Shown here piece after piece: positions 1 through 9,400 of a DNA stretch of 64,000 nt. The notes beneath the pieces were generated by a model, which did not search any database, was not told the DNA's origin, and worked only from the letters and a program-made list of their open reading frames with translations. The position numbers were made by a program, and so were the translations under genes. The stretch's first letter is position 1. Every line of letters starts with the position of its first letter. Source of the DNA: a virus; the IMG/VR virus record IMGVR_UViG_3300042890_006148, positions 1 to 64,000 of that record; one strand, given 5' to 3'.

Positions 1-552
1 GATATAGATTGGAATATTTTAGCTTATAATACAGATGTATTACTTAAAAACGAGTTAATTATCAAAATTATGACTGACCCTGTGTTAGTTTCATTGGCGC
101 AATCATATATAGGTTGCTTGCCCTCTGTACATATGCTAAGTATGTGGTGGAGTAAATTCACAGGTGAAGTTTTTCACACTCAAAAAATACACAGAGACGG
201 GGACGATTATAAGTTTTTAGCTTTTTTTGTTTTCTTGACTGATATTGATGAAAACAATGGACCTCATATTTTTTATCCAAGAACACAAAATGGTTCAGAT
301 GATCTTTCTGAAAAAGTTGTTATAACAGGAAAAGCAGGAACTGCAGTTTTAGCAGATACATTTGCTTGGCATCATGGAGCACCTCTAAAGGAAGGTAAAA
401 GAATGCTAATGTACAATAGATTTGGTCTATTTAAAAATAATAATTATTATAGAGATGAAAGCTACGTACATGCTCAAGATTCTGATGTATTCTTTAGTAA
501 AATTGAAGATTCATATACTAATAGGCATTTATTGAGGTTATTTATCAAATGA
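1..552 (+). CDS. PhyH-like Fe(II)/2-oxoglutarate dioxygenase, 5' end missing
   Basis: The reading frame is open back to base 1, so the N-terminus lies outside the window; an internal ATG at 70 is probably not the true start. Counting from that ATG, the double-stranded beta-helix signature is visible: His41-x-Asp43 (HRDGDDY), a GPH turn near residue 64, and the distal His101 in the WHHGAP segment followed by Arg111, the expected 2-oxoglutarate anchor. This matches phytanoyl-CoA hydroxylase-like oxygenases, which hydroxylate small molecules or lipids using Fe(II), O2 and 2-oxoglutarate. The substrate cannot be read from the sequence. The gene overlaps the next by four bases (ATGA), so the two are translationally coupled. 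Confidence 0.72.
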   Translation, partial: DIDWNILAYNTDVLLKNELIIKIMTDPVLVSLAQSYIGCLPSVHMLSMWWSKFTGEVFHTQKIHRDGDDYKFLAFFVFLTDIDENNGPHIFYPRTQNGSDDLSEKVVITGKAGTAVLADTFAWHHGAPLKEGKRMLMYNRFGLFKNNNYYRDESYVHAQDSDVFFSKIEDSYTNRHLLRLFIK

Positions 553-839
553 GTATGAAAGAATATTATGAAGTATATCTTACTTTACATCAAAATAAAA
601 TTTGCAGAAGATTACATGTTCTCGGTCAAATTATGACCATTTTTTGGATTGTAGGTTGTTTAAAATTCGAATATTACTGGTTTTTAATTTTGACTCCTTT
701 TGTTGTATATCCTTTTGCCTGGTCTGGTCATTTCTTTTTTGAAAAGAATCAACCAGCTGCTTTCAAAGATCCAATAAAAGCTAAAATAAGTGACTGGATT
801 ATGTTGTTTGACATATTGACAGGAAAAGTACCTTTTTGA
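549..839 (+). CDS. DUF962 / Mpo1-like small membrane protein
   Basis: A 96-residue protein with the DUF962 (YGL010w/Mpo1) layout. It has an early His14 (LHQN), His23 (RRLH), two hydrophobic segments at about 26-40 and 42-57, then His61 in a GHFFFEKNQPAAF box and a C-terminal DW-MLFDILTGK stretch. Yeast Mpo1 is an Fe(II)-dependent dioxygenase that removes one carbon from 2-hydroxy fatty acids; bacterial members are mostly uncharacterised. The three histidines that could bind metal are all present. It starts inside the stop codon of the upstream oxygenase (ATGA), and its TGA overlaps the next ATG, so the three genes form a tight operon. The family assignment is good; the reaction is inferred. 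Confidence 0.75.
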   Translation: MSMKEYYEVYLTLHQNKICRRLHVLGQIMTIFWIVGCLKFEYYWFLILTPFVVYPFAWSGHFFFEKNQPAAFKDPIKAKISDWIMLFDILTGKVPF

Positions 840-1648
840 TGAATTACAAGCTGTTTTTATGGATCAATCAATCAAATGGGGATACCTTAGGTATGATTCC
901 TTTGATTAATGCTTTGATAAGTAAATATCCAGAAACAAAAATAAGATTTGGATGTTATGAAGATCAAGCTTATTTGTTAAAACATTTACCTATTGAAGTG
1001 TTTCCAATATCTGGTGATTATAAAAATATGGCTGTTAGGACTAATCCACAGTATTTTATGTCTAAAGTTGATCCTTTAATTTACAAAAATTACACCTGCT
1101 TACATCTTTGGGGTGGTCTTTATAATTTAAAGCACATTTGGCAGGATCAAATCAAAACATTCAATCAACAATGCGCAAATAATAATATAAATTTATTTCT
1201 TGATAATTCAGAATTTGGGTATATTGAGTTACCTATAGTTGATGTAAATGTAAAAGCAAATGCAGTTTATGTAGAAAATAGTCAACCAGTTAGCGGACAA
1301 ACTAATTTTCAGTATGATATGTATAAATTGGGCTTGATGTTTCCAAGAATTAATTTTTATACTGTTGGACCAATTAATTTTTCTGCAAATAATGTACATG
1401 ATTGTAGCAAAAAATCTTTAATAGAACTTTCTAGTATTTCCAGAAAATGTAAACTTATTTTAGGAAAAGGAAGTGGTCCTTTTTTCTGTACATTAAATGA
1501 AGAAAACAAACATAAAACGAAGGTCTTGGCGGGTTTAATGGGTGGATTTAGATATAAGTTTTGGAATCTAAATGATGAAAATACATTACTACTTGATACT
1601 GAACAAGAAATATTTGAGCTATTAAGGCCAATAAATAGAGGTCAATGA
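839..1648 (+). CDS. GT9-like (GT-B fold) glycosyltransferase
   Basis: The protein has about 269 residues. I chose ATG 839, which overlaps the previous stop (TGATG), over a TTG three bases earlier. The N-terminus (NGDTLGMIPLINALISKYP) resembles the nucleotide-sugar heptosyltransferase-like GT9 start, in which a Gly-Asp turn precedes a helix that ends at Tyr-Pro. A Rossmann-like second half includes a GKGSGPFFC loop near residues 209-217, which could be the donor-binding region. GT9 enzymes build lipopolysaccharide cores, but similarity here is weak and the length is short for the family. The neighbouring sugar gene (RfbH-type) supports a role in surface glycan modification. The end of the gene lies inside a strong hairpin. 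Confidence 0.45.
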   Translation: MNYKLFLWINQSNGDTLGMIPLINALISKYPETKIRFGCYEDQAYLLKHLPIEVFPISGDYKNMAVRTNPQYFMSKVDPLIYKNYTCLHLWGGLYNLKHIWQDQIKTFNQQCANNNINLFLDNSEFGYIELPIVDVNVKANAVYVENSQPVSGQTNFQYDMYKLGLMFPRINFYTVGPINFSANNVHDCSKKSLIELSSISRKCKLILGKGSGPFFCTLNEENKHKTKVLAGLMGGFRYKFWNLNDENTLLLDTEQEIFELLRPINRGQ

Positions 1649-1669
1649 AGATCTCTATTTATTGGCCTT
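1624..1669. terminator. bidirectional terminator hairpin
   Basis: A perfect 17-bp inverted repeat (1624-1640 with 1653-1669) with a 12-base loop lies between the convergent glycosyltransferase and RfbH-type genes. The stop codon of the glycosyltransferase falls in the loop. AA and TT ends on both sides fit termination in both directions. Confidence 0.8.
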
Positions 1670-1696
1670 TAAATTCAGTTCTAATTGATTTTATTT

Positions 1697-3007
1697 TTAT
1701 TTGTCAAAAAAACTATCCAAAACATCACCTATATAAGAAATTTGTTCTTCAGTTATTACGGGTGATGTACCTAAAAAGAATGTGTCTGTAGTTACCTTTT
1801 TAGCTACAGGAAAATCACCAAGATCCATATCACCAACTAAATGACTATAAGCTGGTTGCATAAGAATATTACCAGCAAAATAAGGCCTAGTTTGAATTTT
1901 TCTTGACTCAAAATACTGACAAAGATCACTTCTCTTAAATGGTGCGTTATCTTTTATAGTAATAGGAAATGCAAACCAATTAACATCTGAATTTTTTTGT
2001 GCTACTGGAAGAACAAAGTATTCTTCATACTTGCTAAAAATATCAAAAAGCAACTTATGATTTCTTTGGCGAAGTTTCTTAATTTCATTAAGTTTATCAA
2101 TTTGAGCCAACAACATACTAGCTTGAACTTCGATTGGTTTTAAATTATAACCAATTTCCTCATACACATACTTGTGATCAAAAACTTCACCTGGGATACT
2201 TGGCAACCATTCAGAAAATCTTTTATTACAAGCACCACATTCTGTAATATTTTGTTTACCAATACAGAAACAGCCACGTCCCCAATCACGAAAAGAACGA
2301 ATTACTTTTTCAAGATTTTCATCATTACAAACAACTAATCCACCTTCTCCACAAGTAATATGATGAGCAGGGTAAAAAGAGCAAGAAGCCATAGTACCAA
2401 AACTACCCAAAGGATTACCGTCGAATTGTGATCCCAAGGCATCACAACAATCCTCCAATAAAATCAATCCATAGTGATCGACTATATCCATAAGCCTGTA
2501 AATATCAGGTGGATTTCCTAATACGTGTGCAAATGTTATTATTTTAATTTCTGGATCTGCTTGTAATGTTGCTTCTACATCATCTAAGCTAAGGTTCAAG
2601 CCATCCAAAGATATGTCAACAAATACAGGCTTAAATCCACATTGAAAAATCGGATTGATTGTAGTGGGAAATCCAGCAATAGGAGTTAGTACTTTGGTTC
2701 CTTCTGGTAAATTTAAGTATCTTTTTGACTTAATCGCTGACATCATAAGAAGATTAGAACTGCTACCAGAGTTCGTCAATAAAGCATGATTTTTGCCAAA
2801 CAAAGAAGCTAATTTCTTTTCAGCTTTATAGGCTTCAGCACCAAGAACTAACCAACCATCTAGAAGAGTTGATACTGATCTAACAATTTCAGTATGATCA
2901 AAGTAAGGCCCAGCATAATGTACATGATCTTTTCCTGGCCTCCAACTCTTATTTGGTTCATTCTTAACATACTCTTCTACTAATTTAAGCAATTCTTCTT
3001 TGGTCAT
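1697..3007 (-). CDS. RfbH/DdhC-type CDP-4-keto-6-deoxyglucose 3-dehydrase
   Basis: A 436-residue member of the DegT/DnrJ/EryC1 fold. The usual pyridoxal-phosphate lysine is replaced by histidine in the FYPAHHITCGEGG box (His215/His216), the hallmark of E1 (RfbH, DdhC). These use pyridoxamine phosphate and remove the 3-hydroxyl of CDP-6-deoxy-4-ketohexose to make 3,6-dideoxysugars of O-antigen. Asp186 (LLEDCCDA) is placed to contact the cofactor ring. Cysteines 246, 248, 257 and 260 in the RDWGRGCFC...CGAC region match the place where E1 enzymes hold a [2Fe-2S] cluster. The partner reductase (E3, AscD/RfbI-like) is not in this window and may come from the host or another locus. Length is normal for the family. 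Confidence 0.9.
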   Translation of the reverse strand: MTKEELLKLVEEYVKNEPNKSWRPGKDHVHYAGPYFDHTEIVRSVSTLLDGWLVLGAEAYKAEKKLASLFGKNHALLTNSGSSSNLLMMSAIKSKRYLNLPEGTKVLTPIAGFPTTINPIFQCGFKPVFVDISLDGLNLSLDDVEATLQADPEIKIITFAHVLGNPPDIYRLMDIVDHYGLILLEDCCDALGSQFDGNPLGSFGTMASCSFYPAHHITCGEGGLVVCNDENLEKVIRSFRDWGRGCFCIGKQNITECGACNKRFSEWLPSIPGEVFDHKYVYEEIGYNLKPIEVQASMLLAQIDKLNEIKKLRQRNHKLLFDIFSKYEEYFVLPVAQKNSDVNWFAFPITIKDNAPFKRSDLCQYFESRKIQTRPYFAGNILMQPAYSHLVGDMDLGDFPVAKKVTTDTFFLGTSPVITEEQISYIGDVLDSFFDK

Positions 3008-3034
3008 AATATAATTTTACCATTATTTAAAACA

Positions 3035-3066
3035 AAAAAGGAGAGATATTTCTATCTCTCCTTTTT
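3035..3066 (-). terminator. terminator after capsid gene
   Basis: A 14-bp perfect stem (3035-3048 with 3053-3066), loop TTTC, lies 15 bases past the capsid stop. The stem ends in five A and five T residues, so a U tract forms in either direction. It separates the capsid operon from the RfbH-type gene. Confidence 0.85.
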
Positions 3067-3081
3067 ATGACTAGTTTAGAA

Positions 3082-3936
3082 TTAGCTTACGGTAATTCTT
3101 GAAACTGCATAGTCATTGATGAGCGCAAAACCGAGCTCTTCGTAAACAACCCATCCGAGTCTAAGTCTCTTTGGATCGTCTGCAGGAAGAACAGTAATGT
3201 CTTGGCGAACTGGCATTGCACCAACGAATTGGGCAGGAGCAAGAACGTAAACACTGTTCTTAGGAACCATTGTGGAAACGTGGATGTCAGCGGAATAAAT
3301 ATGACCGTAAAGACCAGTCATAAGAATATCTCTTTGAGTTGCCTCATCGAAGAATTCCTTACCCCAGTTTCTGATATCCTTGTATCTTTGTGGGTGAAGA
3401 ACAACCTTAGCACCGATTAACTCGTGCTCTTCAATGAGGGTCAACGCAAGGTTGATATTCTCTGGTTGAAGAGTACCGGAAACGGAAATCGCTTGGTCAG
3501 TTGGAACACCAGCATTGATAACCTTGAAGACTTCAGTATCTTCTTGTCTTTGGAGGGAGTCCTTAGCACGGACTTGAGCTCTATCGACAATGTAGAATCT
3601 TCTTTGGCGGATTTCGTTCAATCTGATTTGTGGGTGTGCAGCTAATTCAACAGTAGGAACGAGAAGCTCTTCAGCCTCAACCTCAGCTGTTGGAACAGCA
3701 CCACGCTTAGGAATGACGTATGACTTAACAGCAACGTCTCTCTCATAGCGAGCAAGAGCGCCTTGTGGGAGCTCATCAACCATCAAAAGCTTGCGCCCGA
3801 TGGCTTGGTACATGAGGGAAGTCTTGATTGGCTCAACCATTGCTTGCGCAAGAGCTGTGCGTCCCTCTGGAGTCTCGAGAGCCATTGCAATAATGGATTC
3901 TCTTTGCTCATTTGTGTTTCTCTTAATCATTGACAT
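3082..3936 (-). CDS. major capsid protein (HK97-like fold)
   Basis: A 284-residue protein starting MSMIKRNTN with a good Shine-Dalgarno (AAAGGAG). It lacks a long N-terminal delta domain. It begins with a helical, charged region, followed by a segment (about 90-125) of the type LVPTVELAAHPQIRLNEIRQRRFYIVDRAQ, seen in the E-loop and spine region of large-phage capsid proteins. It ends in a beta-rich C-terminus with a VVYEELGFALINDYAVSRI strand typical of HK97-like shells. Context supports this: it is the last gene of the head block, after portal, protease and decoration protein, and has its own terminator. Codon choice is strongly biased toward C-ending codons compared with neighbours, as expected of a very highly expressed gene. 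Confidence 0.85.
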   Translation of the reverse strand: MSMIKRNTNEQRESIIAMALETPEGRTALAQAMVEPIKTSLMYQAIGRKLLMVDELPQGALARYERDVAVKSYVIPKRGAVPTAEVEAEELLVPTVELAAHPQIRLNEIRQRRFYIVDRAQVRAKDSLQRQEDTEVFKVINAGVPTDQAISVSGTLQPENINLALTLIEEHELIGAKVVLHPQRYKDIRNWGKEFFDEATQRDILMTGLYGHIYSADIHVSTMVPKNSVYVLAPAQFVGAMPVRQDITVLPADDPKRLRLGWVVYEELGFALINDYAVSRITVS

Positions 3937-3968
3937 TTGAATAATTCTCCTTTAAAAATTATTTACCG

Positions 3969-4622
3969 TTAGACGCCACTAAGTTGAGTGAAGTAAAGAA
4001 GGCCAGCAGCTGAGTCATAAGAATCAACTCTACCTACAATAACACCGTCAGTACCAATAGTACCTAACTTGGCAAGCTTACCAGCGTTTGCAGAACTTGC
4101 AGCAACAGTAAGAAGATCACCCACAGTAGGGGTCCATCCACCTGCAGCACCGTCTTGGGTTACAGATGTAGATGCAACTGATGAGAATCTATCGGTAATA
4201 AATTGTGCGCCTGGGGTATTGAAAACACCAACACCTCTTCTTGGACCTTCGTATCCTGAAGAACCAGCAGTTGGGTTTGTAACACCATTGACGTTCTCAG
4301 CTAAGAAGTCGCCAATAGCTCTTTTTGAAACAACGTAGAAACCGTTGTTATTTGCTTGAAGAACACCTGAAGAATCGGTGTATGAAGATCCAACTGGATC
4401 TGAAAGAATTATAGTGTTGCCACTTCTTGCAGTATCATCTGCAGAGAATCCGACAAACTTACCTAATTGTTGGTTAAGTGTTGTAAAACCTGTAGCTGAT
4501 CTATAGGCAGCTGCAACAGTTCCATCAGACTGAAGGAAAAGAGCATCGCCTGCAAGCCATGAGCCAGAAGCAGCTGTGTTGTAGTTAGCAACTACGAGTG
4601 TGTTTAATGCACGAATAGCCAT
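3969..4622 (-). CDS. probable capsid decoration/stabilisation protein
   Basis: The protein has 217 residues and is small-residue rich (Ala, Gly, Ser, Thr) with alternating hydrophobic strands and almost no long helix, which suggests a beta-rich fold. The end (LGTIGTDGVIVGRVDSYDSAAGLLYFTQLSGV) looks like a small beta barrel. There is no recognisable enzymatic motif and no cysteine. It sits directly upstream of the capsid gene with only 32 bases between them, has its own strong ribosome-binding site (AGGAG) and shares the biased codon use of the capsid gene, so it is probably made in high copy. Head decoration is the best guess; a fibre or vertex protein is an alternative. Confidence 0.5.
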   Translation of the reverse strand: MAIRALNTLVVANYNTAASGSWLAGDALFLQSDGTVAAAYRSATGFTTLNQQLGKFVGFSADDTARSGNTIILSDPVGSSYTDSSGVLQANNNGFYVVSKRAIGDFLAENVNGVTNPTAGSSGYEGPRRGVGVFNTPGAQFITDRFSSVASTSVTQDGAAGGWTPTVGDLLTVAASSANAGKLAKLGTIGTDGVIVGRVDSYDSAAGLLYFTQLSGV

Positions 4623-4653
4623 TGTTTATTTCTCCTAATTATTTGTGAGGAAA

Positions 4654-6333
4654 CTAATCCTCGATTTTTGGCATTGTCCAGGTACCCTTCAAAGCACCTT
4701 GAATGTCAAGAGCTGCACTATTGTTGGATAAACCACCACTTAGTGCAGGAGATGTAGATACGCCTAATGTTGAAGCGGTTCTAGTACTCATTCTTTCAGC
4801 TGCTGCAGCTACAACCCTTTCGGTTGAAGACTGTGCGGACTTAAGTAAGAGTTTGGTTTGTCTGATCATTGAATCAGACTTAAGACCATCATTGATCATT
4901 TGTTCTGCATATGAATCAACTTCTTCAGAAGTAATAATTCCAGCTAATGCTAATTTAGTAGCACAGCTGTAAGAAGTCTTGACTCTTGCAAGATCAACTG
5001 CAGATGATTTGAGTTGATTTACAGTCTCATAAGCGTCATTCAATTCTACTTGAGTATCATTGATATTCTTTTGAGTATTTACATGTTGTCTAGTGTCAAC
5101 ATTTTGCGCTTCAACTTCTTTGTCTTTGGAGCCAGCGTTTGATGGGCAATCCTTATTTGCACAACGAGTTGCTTCATCATTCATTTCTGCTTCAGACAGT
5201 CTCATCGATGCACCACAAGAAGTGCATTCACAATCATGCTTTGCTTCTTCATCTCTGGATGCTGCAACTGATCTGGTGGTCTTGTGTGGCATTGAAGGCA
5301 TTTGTGTTGGGATTTGTGGATGCTCTACATCTTCTAATCCTGCAGAAGGATTTTCTAAATTGTCCCAATCAACTGTGTACTCTAATGAACCATCTCCAGA
5401 ACCTTCAAACTTTCCAGGCTTTGTGACTGAAGGGAATTGCAATGAACCTGGATTCATTGTAGGAACCTTTTGTTCAGCCCAAGTTGGATTTTGTTCCTTA
5501 AGTGAGTTGCCTTCACTACCTTGCATTGTCATGCTTGGATATTCAACTTCACCATCCATATCAACCATATCTTCGTTATACTTAAATGAGGCTGACGCTG
5601 GATAAGTTTCTTCTTCTGAAGCAATCTTCTTGAGAATTTCTTCTCTTTCAGCTCTTCTTAAAAGAGCTTCTCTCTGTGCCTTGCGCTCAGCCAATGCTTG
5701 TTTAGTCATTGATCTAACCTCTTTGCTTGTTTTCATAAATTGTTTTTCATTGTCTTCGTCATCATCTGACTCATGTTCTGAATCCATATCATCTTCATCA
5801 TCATTAAAATGAGTGATATCTTCATCATCATCTTCGTCAGAATCATCATCTCCGCCAAGAAGATTATCTAGCGCCTCTTGCACAGCTTTTTGTGCTTGGT
5901 CAACCATATCAGCGGGAACTTCAATCTCAAAAGTGGCGACATCATCACTATCTTCTACTTCGTCTTCGTCATCCATATCTTCATCAGACATGTCATCGTC
6001 ATCTACATCTTCTGAATCTTCATCACTCGTAAAGTGATGAAATTCCATATCATCTTCTTCATCATCAGATTCATCGTTTGCGAAGTCAACAGTCTCTTTG
6101 CCATGATCAAGGTCTAAATTTGAAACGTTAAGACCAGCTTGTCTTGCAATATTAGGAAGATATTTTGCTCTGATTGCTTTTGCGACAACGACAGCTTCAT
6201 TGGTATTCAAAGATGCTGTCTTTTCCATGTCGGAAGCGCAGTTCATAAGATCTTCCTTATCAGTTGCATTAATTTCAGCTAATCTCATTGCTGCAAATTT
6301 TCCCTGATTGGCTTTATTCGAATTTTTATTCAT
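4654..6333 (-). CDS. acidic head/scaffold-like protein with zinc ribbon
   Basis: The protein has about 559 residues. The ATG at 6333 is preferred to a TTG further upstream because it has a purine-rich AAGGGA ahead of it. Residues about 85-210 are an extreme Asp/Glu/Ser tract. This is followed by a charged helical segment with many Arg, Lys and Ala (ALAERKAQREALLRRAE), a polar linker, a zinc ribbon (CECTSC...C...C) near 365-390 and a C-terminal helical part with YSCATKLALAGII. Acidic coils next to the capsid gene are typical of scaffolding or core proteins, and the helical segments contain K-x-A-S sites that could be processed. No enzymatic motif is visible. Function is inferred from place and composition. 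Confidence 0.45.
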   Translation of the reverse strand: MNKNSNKANQGKFAAMRLAEINATDKEDLMNCASDMEKTASLNTNEAVVVAKAIRAKYLPNIARQAGLNVSNLDLDHGKETVDFANDESDDEEDDMEFHHFTSDEDSEDVDDDDMSDEDMDDEDEVEDSDDVATFEIEVPADMVDQAQKAVQEALDNLLGGDDDSDEDDDEDITHFNDDEDDMDSEHESDDDEDNEKQFMKTSKEVRSMTKQALAERKAQREALLRRAEREEILKKIASEEETYPASASFKYNEDMVDMDGEVEYPSMTMQGSEGNSLKEQNPTWAEQKVPTMNPGSLQFPSVTKPGKFEGSGDGSLEYTVDWDNLENPSAGLEDVEHPQIPTQMPSMPHKTTRSVAASRDEEAKHDCECTSCGASMRLSEAEMNDEATRCANKDCPSNAGSKDKEVEAQNVDTRQHVNTQKNINDTQVELNDAYETVNQLKSSAVDLARVKTSYSCATKLALAGIITSEEVDSYAEQMINDGLKSDSMIRQTKLLLKSAQSSTERVVAAAAERMSTRTASTLGVSTSPALSGGLSNNSAALDIQGALKGTWTMPKIED

Positions 6334-6449
6334 TTTTATGCTGCTTCCCTTAATAAAAATAAAATCTTTTATCAAAGAATTTATAAATTAGTTATTCATA
6401 AACTTTTTTTTATCTTCTAGATAACTTGTTTTTACACCTTTTTTCAAGC

Positions 6450-6482
6450 AAAATAGTGGGGGAATTATTCCCCCACTATTTT
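6450..6482 (-). terminator. terminator after protease-scaffold gene
   Basis: A perfect 13-bp stem (6450-6462 with 6470-6482), loop of seven, begins six bases from the stop of the large protease fusion. The GGGGG/CCCCC core gives high stability, and the 3' arm ends in TTTT on the minus strand. Confidence 0.8.
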
Positions 6483-6487
6483 GTGTA

Positions 6488-9400
6488 CTAATCTATCCAA
6501 GTAATGGATACATCAAGCTTTGATGGATCTTTCTTTGATGCTTGTACAGTTGTTCTTGAATAATTTCCACACTTGTAACAGAATGTATTATTCTTGACTT
6601 TATGTGCTTCTCTATCACCACAAGATGGGCAAACCATACCGACAGGAAGCATTGATTCTGCAGTTCTATCAAACGATGGTAATGCAGTCTTCAAATAGAC
6701 ATCAGAATCAACTGTAGCGGACAATCTAACCATTGTTCTGATATCAGAAGCAACTGGCCCCATTCCTGGAGCAGCTGGTGCAGGAGCTGGTAATTCAGCA
6801 GGAGCAGTTGCAGCACCCAAACCTGTATCAGGACCAAGACCCATTGGATCTTCTTCAGGTGAGGTTTTACCCTTATCACCCATTGAAATTAATTCAATTT
6901 GTTGAAGAATTTTGTATGTAGTTCCACAGCTTTGGCAGTCTGCATTTGATTCTGAAATATTTACATCATCAGCACCACAAACTGGACAAACAGAACCCCA
7001 AGGCTTCTTTTCACCAGGCTCTGTTACTGCATCCATATCTGCAGACTCATTCATGTCAGCGCCACCAGTAAGTGAAGAAATACCTAAATCGCCACCAGCA
7101 GGAGCACCACCACCCAAACCTGGATCAACTGGACCAGCTGCAGGACCTTGAGGAGCTGGAGCTCCCATTCCTGGCATGGCTTGTGCGTATTTCGCTAAAA
7201 TATCATCTCTTCTAGACTTTCTAGCTAATCTTGCACCCTCTGTCATTATAACTGGCATTTCTGCGTTATCTTCAACATTCATTTCAACAGATTCTTCGTC
7301 AGTTTTGAAAGTTTTTGAGGAAGATGTAGAAACTGTTGCTGTTACATCACCATTTTCAGAAACAATCAAGTCTGTGAATGAGAATGTGCCTGGATCAACT
7401 TGGAATCCATGTCCTTGAAGAACTTCAATAGCTTTTTGCTTGAAAGACTCATCAAAATTACTATCGCTTGGTTGTGTGCCATTTAGATCTTCAGCTCTAC
7501 ACATAAATCTAATACAATCAGACTTGCTTTGAGTTACAGTCATACCAGCTGTTCTTTCAGAAGCAACTACAGCCTTGGCAACAAGTTTCTGTGCAACTTC
7601 AAATTCTTCACAAAGTCTCTTTGCAGCCTTTGCAATTCTTCTTGTGCTAATTCCAAAATTTGTTGAATAATCTGCTAACCAACCAACAACATTTTCAGAA
7701 ACACTTTTAGTTGATGCAGTTTTGACACCCCAGAATTCTCTTCTAGCTCTTGATCTTAATCTTCCGTCAGTTGCTGTAGCTGTCTTTGCTCTATCGATAG
7801 CAGCCATTAATTGTTTTTCTGGCATTGCTTCAACAGAATCAACTACTTCATCAGGAGTTGTGCCAGTTTCTTTAGAGGACATTGCCATAGCAGAAATAGC
7901 AGACTTGAGATCATCTTTGGAGATAAGATCTACATCAGCATCTACAGCAGACATAAGTGCAGACTTGAGTTCTTCATTTTTTGAAGGTGCAGTTTCAACA
8001 TCCAAACCTTCTCCAGGAACAGATGCTTGACCCATAAGAAGTTCAGCGATTCTTGAAACGCCTTCTTTAGTCATTTCACCTTCTTCAACTGCAACTGAAA
8101 GTGCATCAGCAAGATCTCTAGCTGTGATTTCAGAAGTTACAGCAGCACCTAATTGCTTAATAACAGCGGAAACTGAATTTTCTGGTGAAGCATCTCCACC
8201 AAAGAAATCTACCTTTTCTGCTTTATCTGCTTCCATTTCTGTTCCAGCAGCAGCAGTTCCAATCATTTCTGGAAGCATTGGCTCTTCAGATAATGTTTGC
8301 GCAACACGAAGAATTGTTTTAGGAGTTTCTAGTGAAGAAATAACAGCCTTACCTAATGCAGTAATGGTTGCTGTCATAATTTCATTTGCACTAGCAGATC
8401 CTTCTGTGCGATGATTTGACAATTGCTTTTCTAAAATTTCAGTTGGAACACCGTGAGTAACTTCGTCAATTAATTGAGTTAAGGACTTACGAACTTCTTC
8501 ATCCTTTACTCTTCTACCATAAAGTCCAGCATCTCCAAGAAGAATTTCTCTTACACAATCTTGGCTTGCACCTGTTTGTTTAGGCTCTAATTGCTTCTCA
8601 CGAACTTCATTTACAGTGCCAGTGTTCTTTGATTTAACACCTTCATATAAATTATCATATGACTCACCGCCTCTGACTTCATTGAGTTGGCTCTCTCTGT
8701 CATCAAGTCTTTCTTTGACATCAAGCAAAGCAGTCTTGATAAAATGTGAGTAGTCCTTGAGCAATTCTGCAGCAACTCTTGTTCCTTGTCCATTTTCCAT
8801 TAAACCAAGTTGGTTTTCATTTAGGATAGGTTCCCAAGTAGTTCTTTTTCCATTTGTGTAACCCGTGATTGACCCGTCAGTAGAAAGAACAACTCTATTA
8901 CCTGCATTATCCTCGACTTTAAAATCGATTGTAACTGCAGCAGCAAGTTTTTTTCTTTGCTCTGATGCAATCTTTGCAAAGTGATCCATTTGATTTCTGC
9001 TCCCCGCCACAAAAGGCGTATTTGTTTTTATATTTTTGCTTCTCTCATTAGCAACTCTAATGACATTATCAATACTTTTTTGAATTTGAGCATCGTTGTT
9101 TAAATTTTCTTTTAAATTTAATATGCTTTGTGAAAAATTCAAAATTCTATTGGAAGATGAACTTTTTTGAGTACTAGCAAAAACTTCTCTTTTGCCGTCT
9201 CTTGAAGCCCAGACCAAATTGTGATTGCTAGAGGCTAAAGCAACACCGCCTCCAACTTGACTGCCTTGATCTCCAGAATAGGTAAGGTCCATTACCTTAC
9301 CTACAGATTCAGTTGGTGCATAATTAGCCAGACCAACATTTGCATTCATAGGAGAAGCTTGTGGAGCTTGCCCCTGTTGCATATTTTGAGGTTGATTGAT

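Noticed and set aside
5093-6037. Plus-strand frames of 60-170 codons rich in Ser
   Set aside because: They are reverse complements of the Asp/Glu-rich tract of the acidic head protein, where GAT/GAA codons read as Ser-rich sequence.
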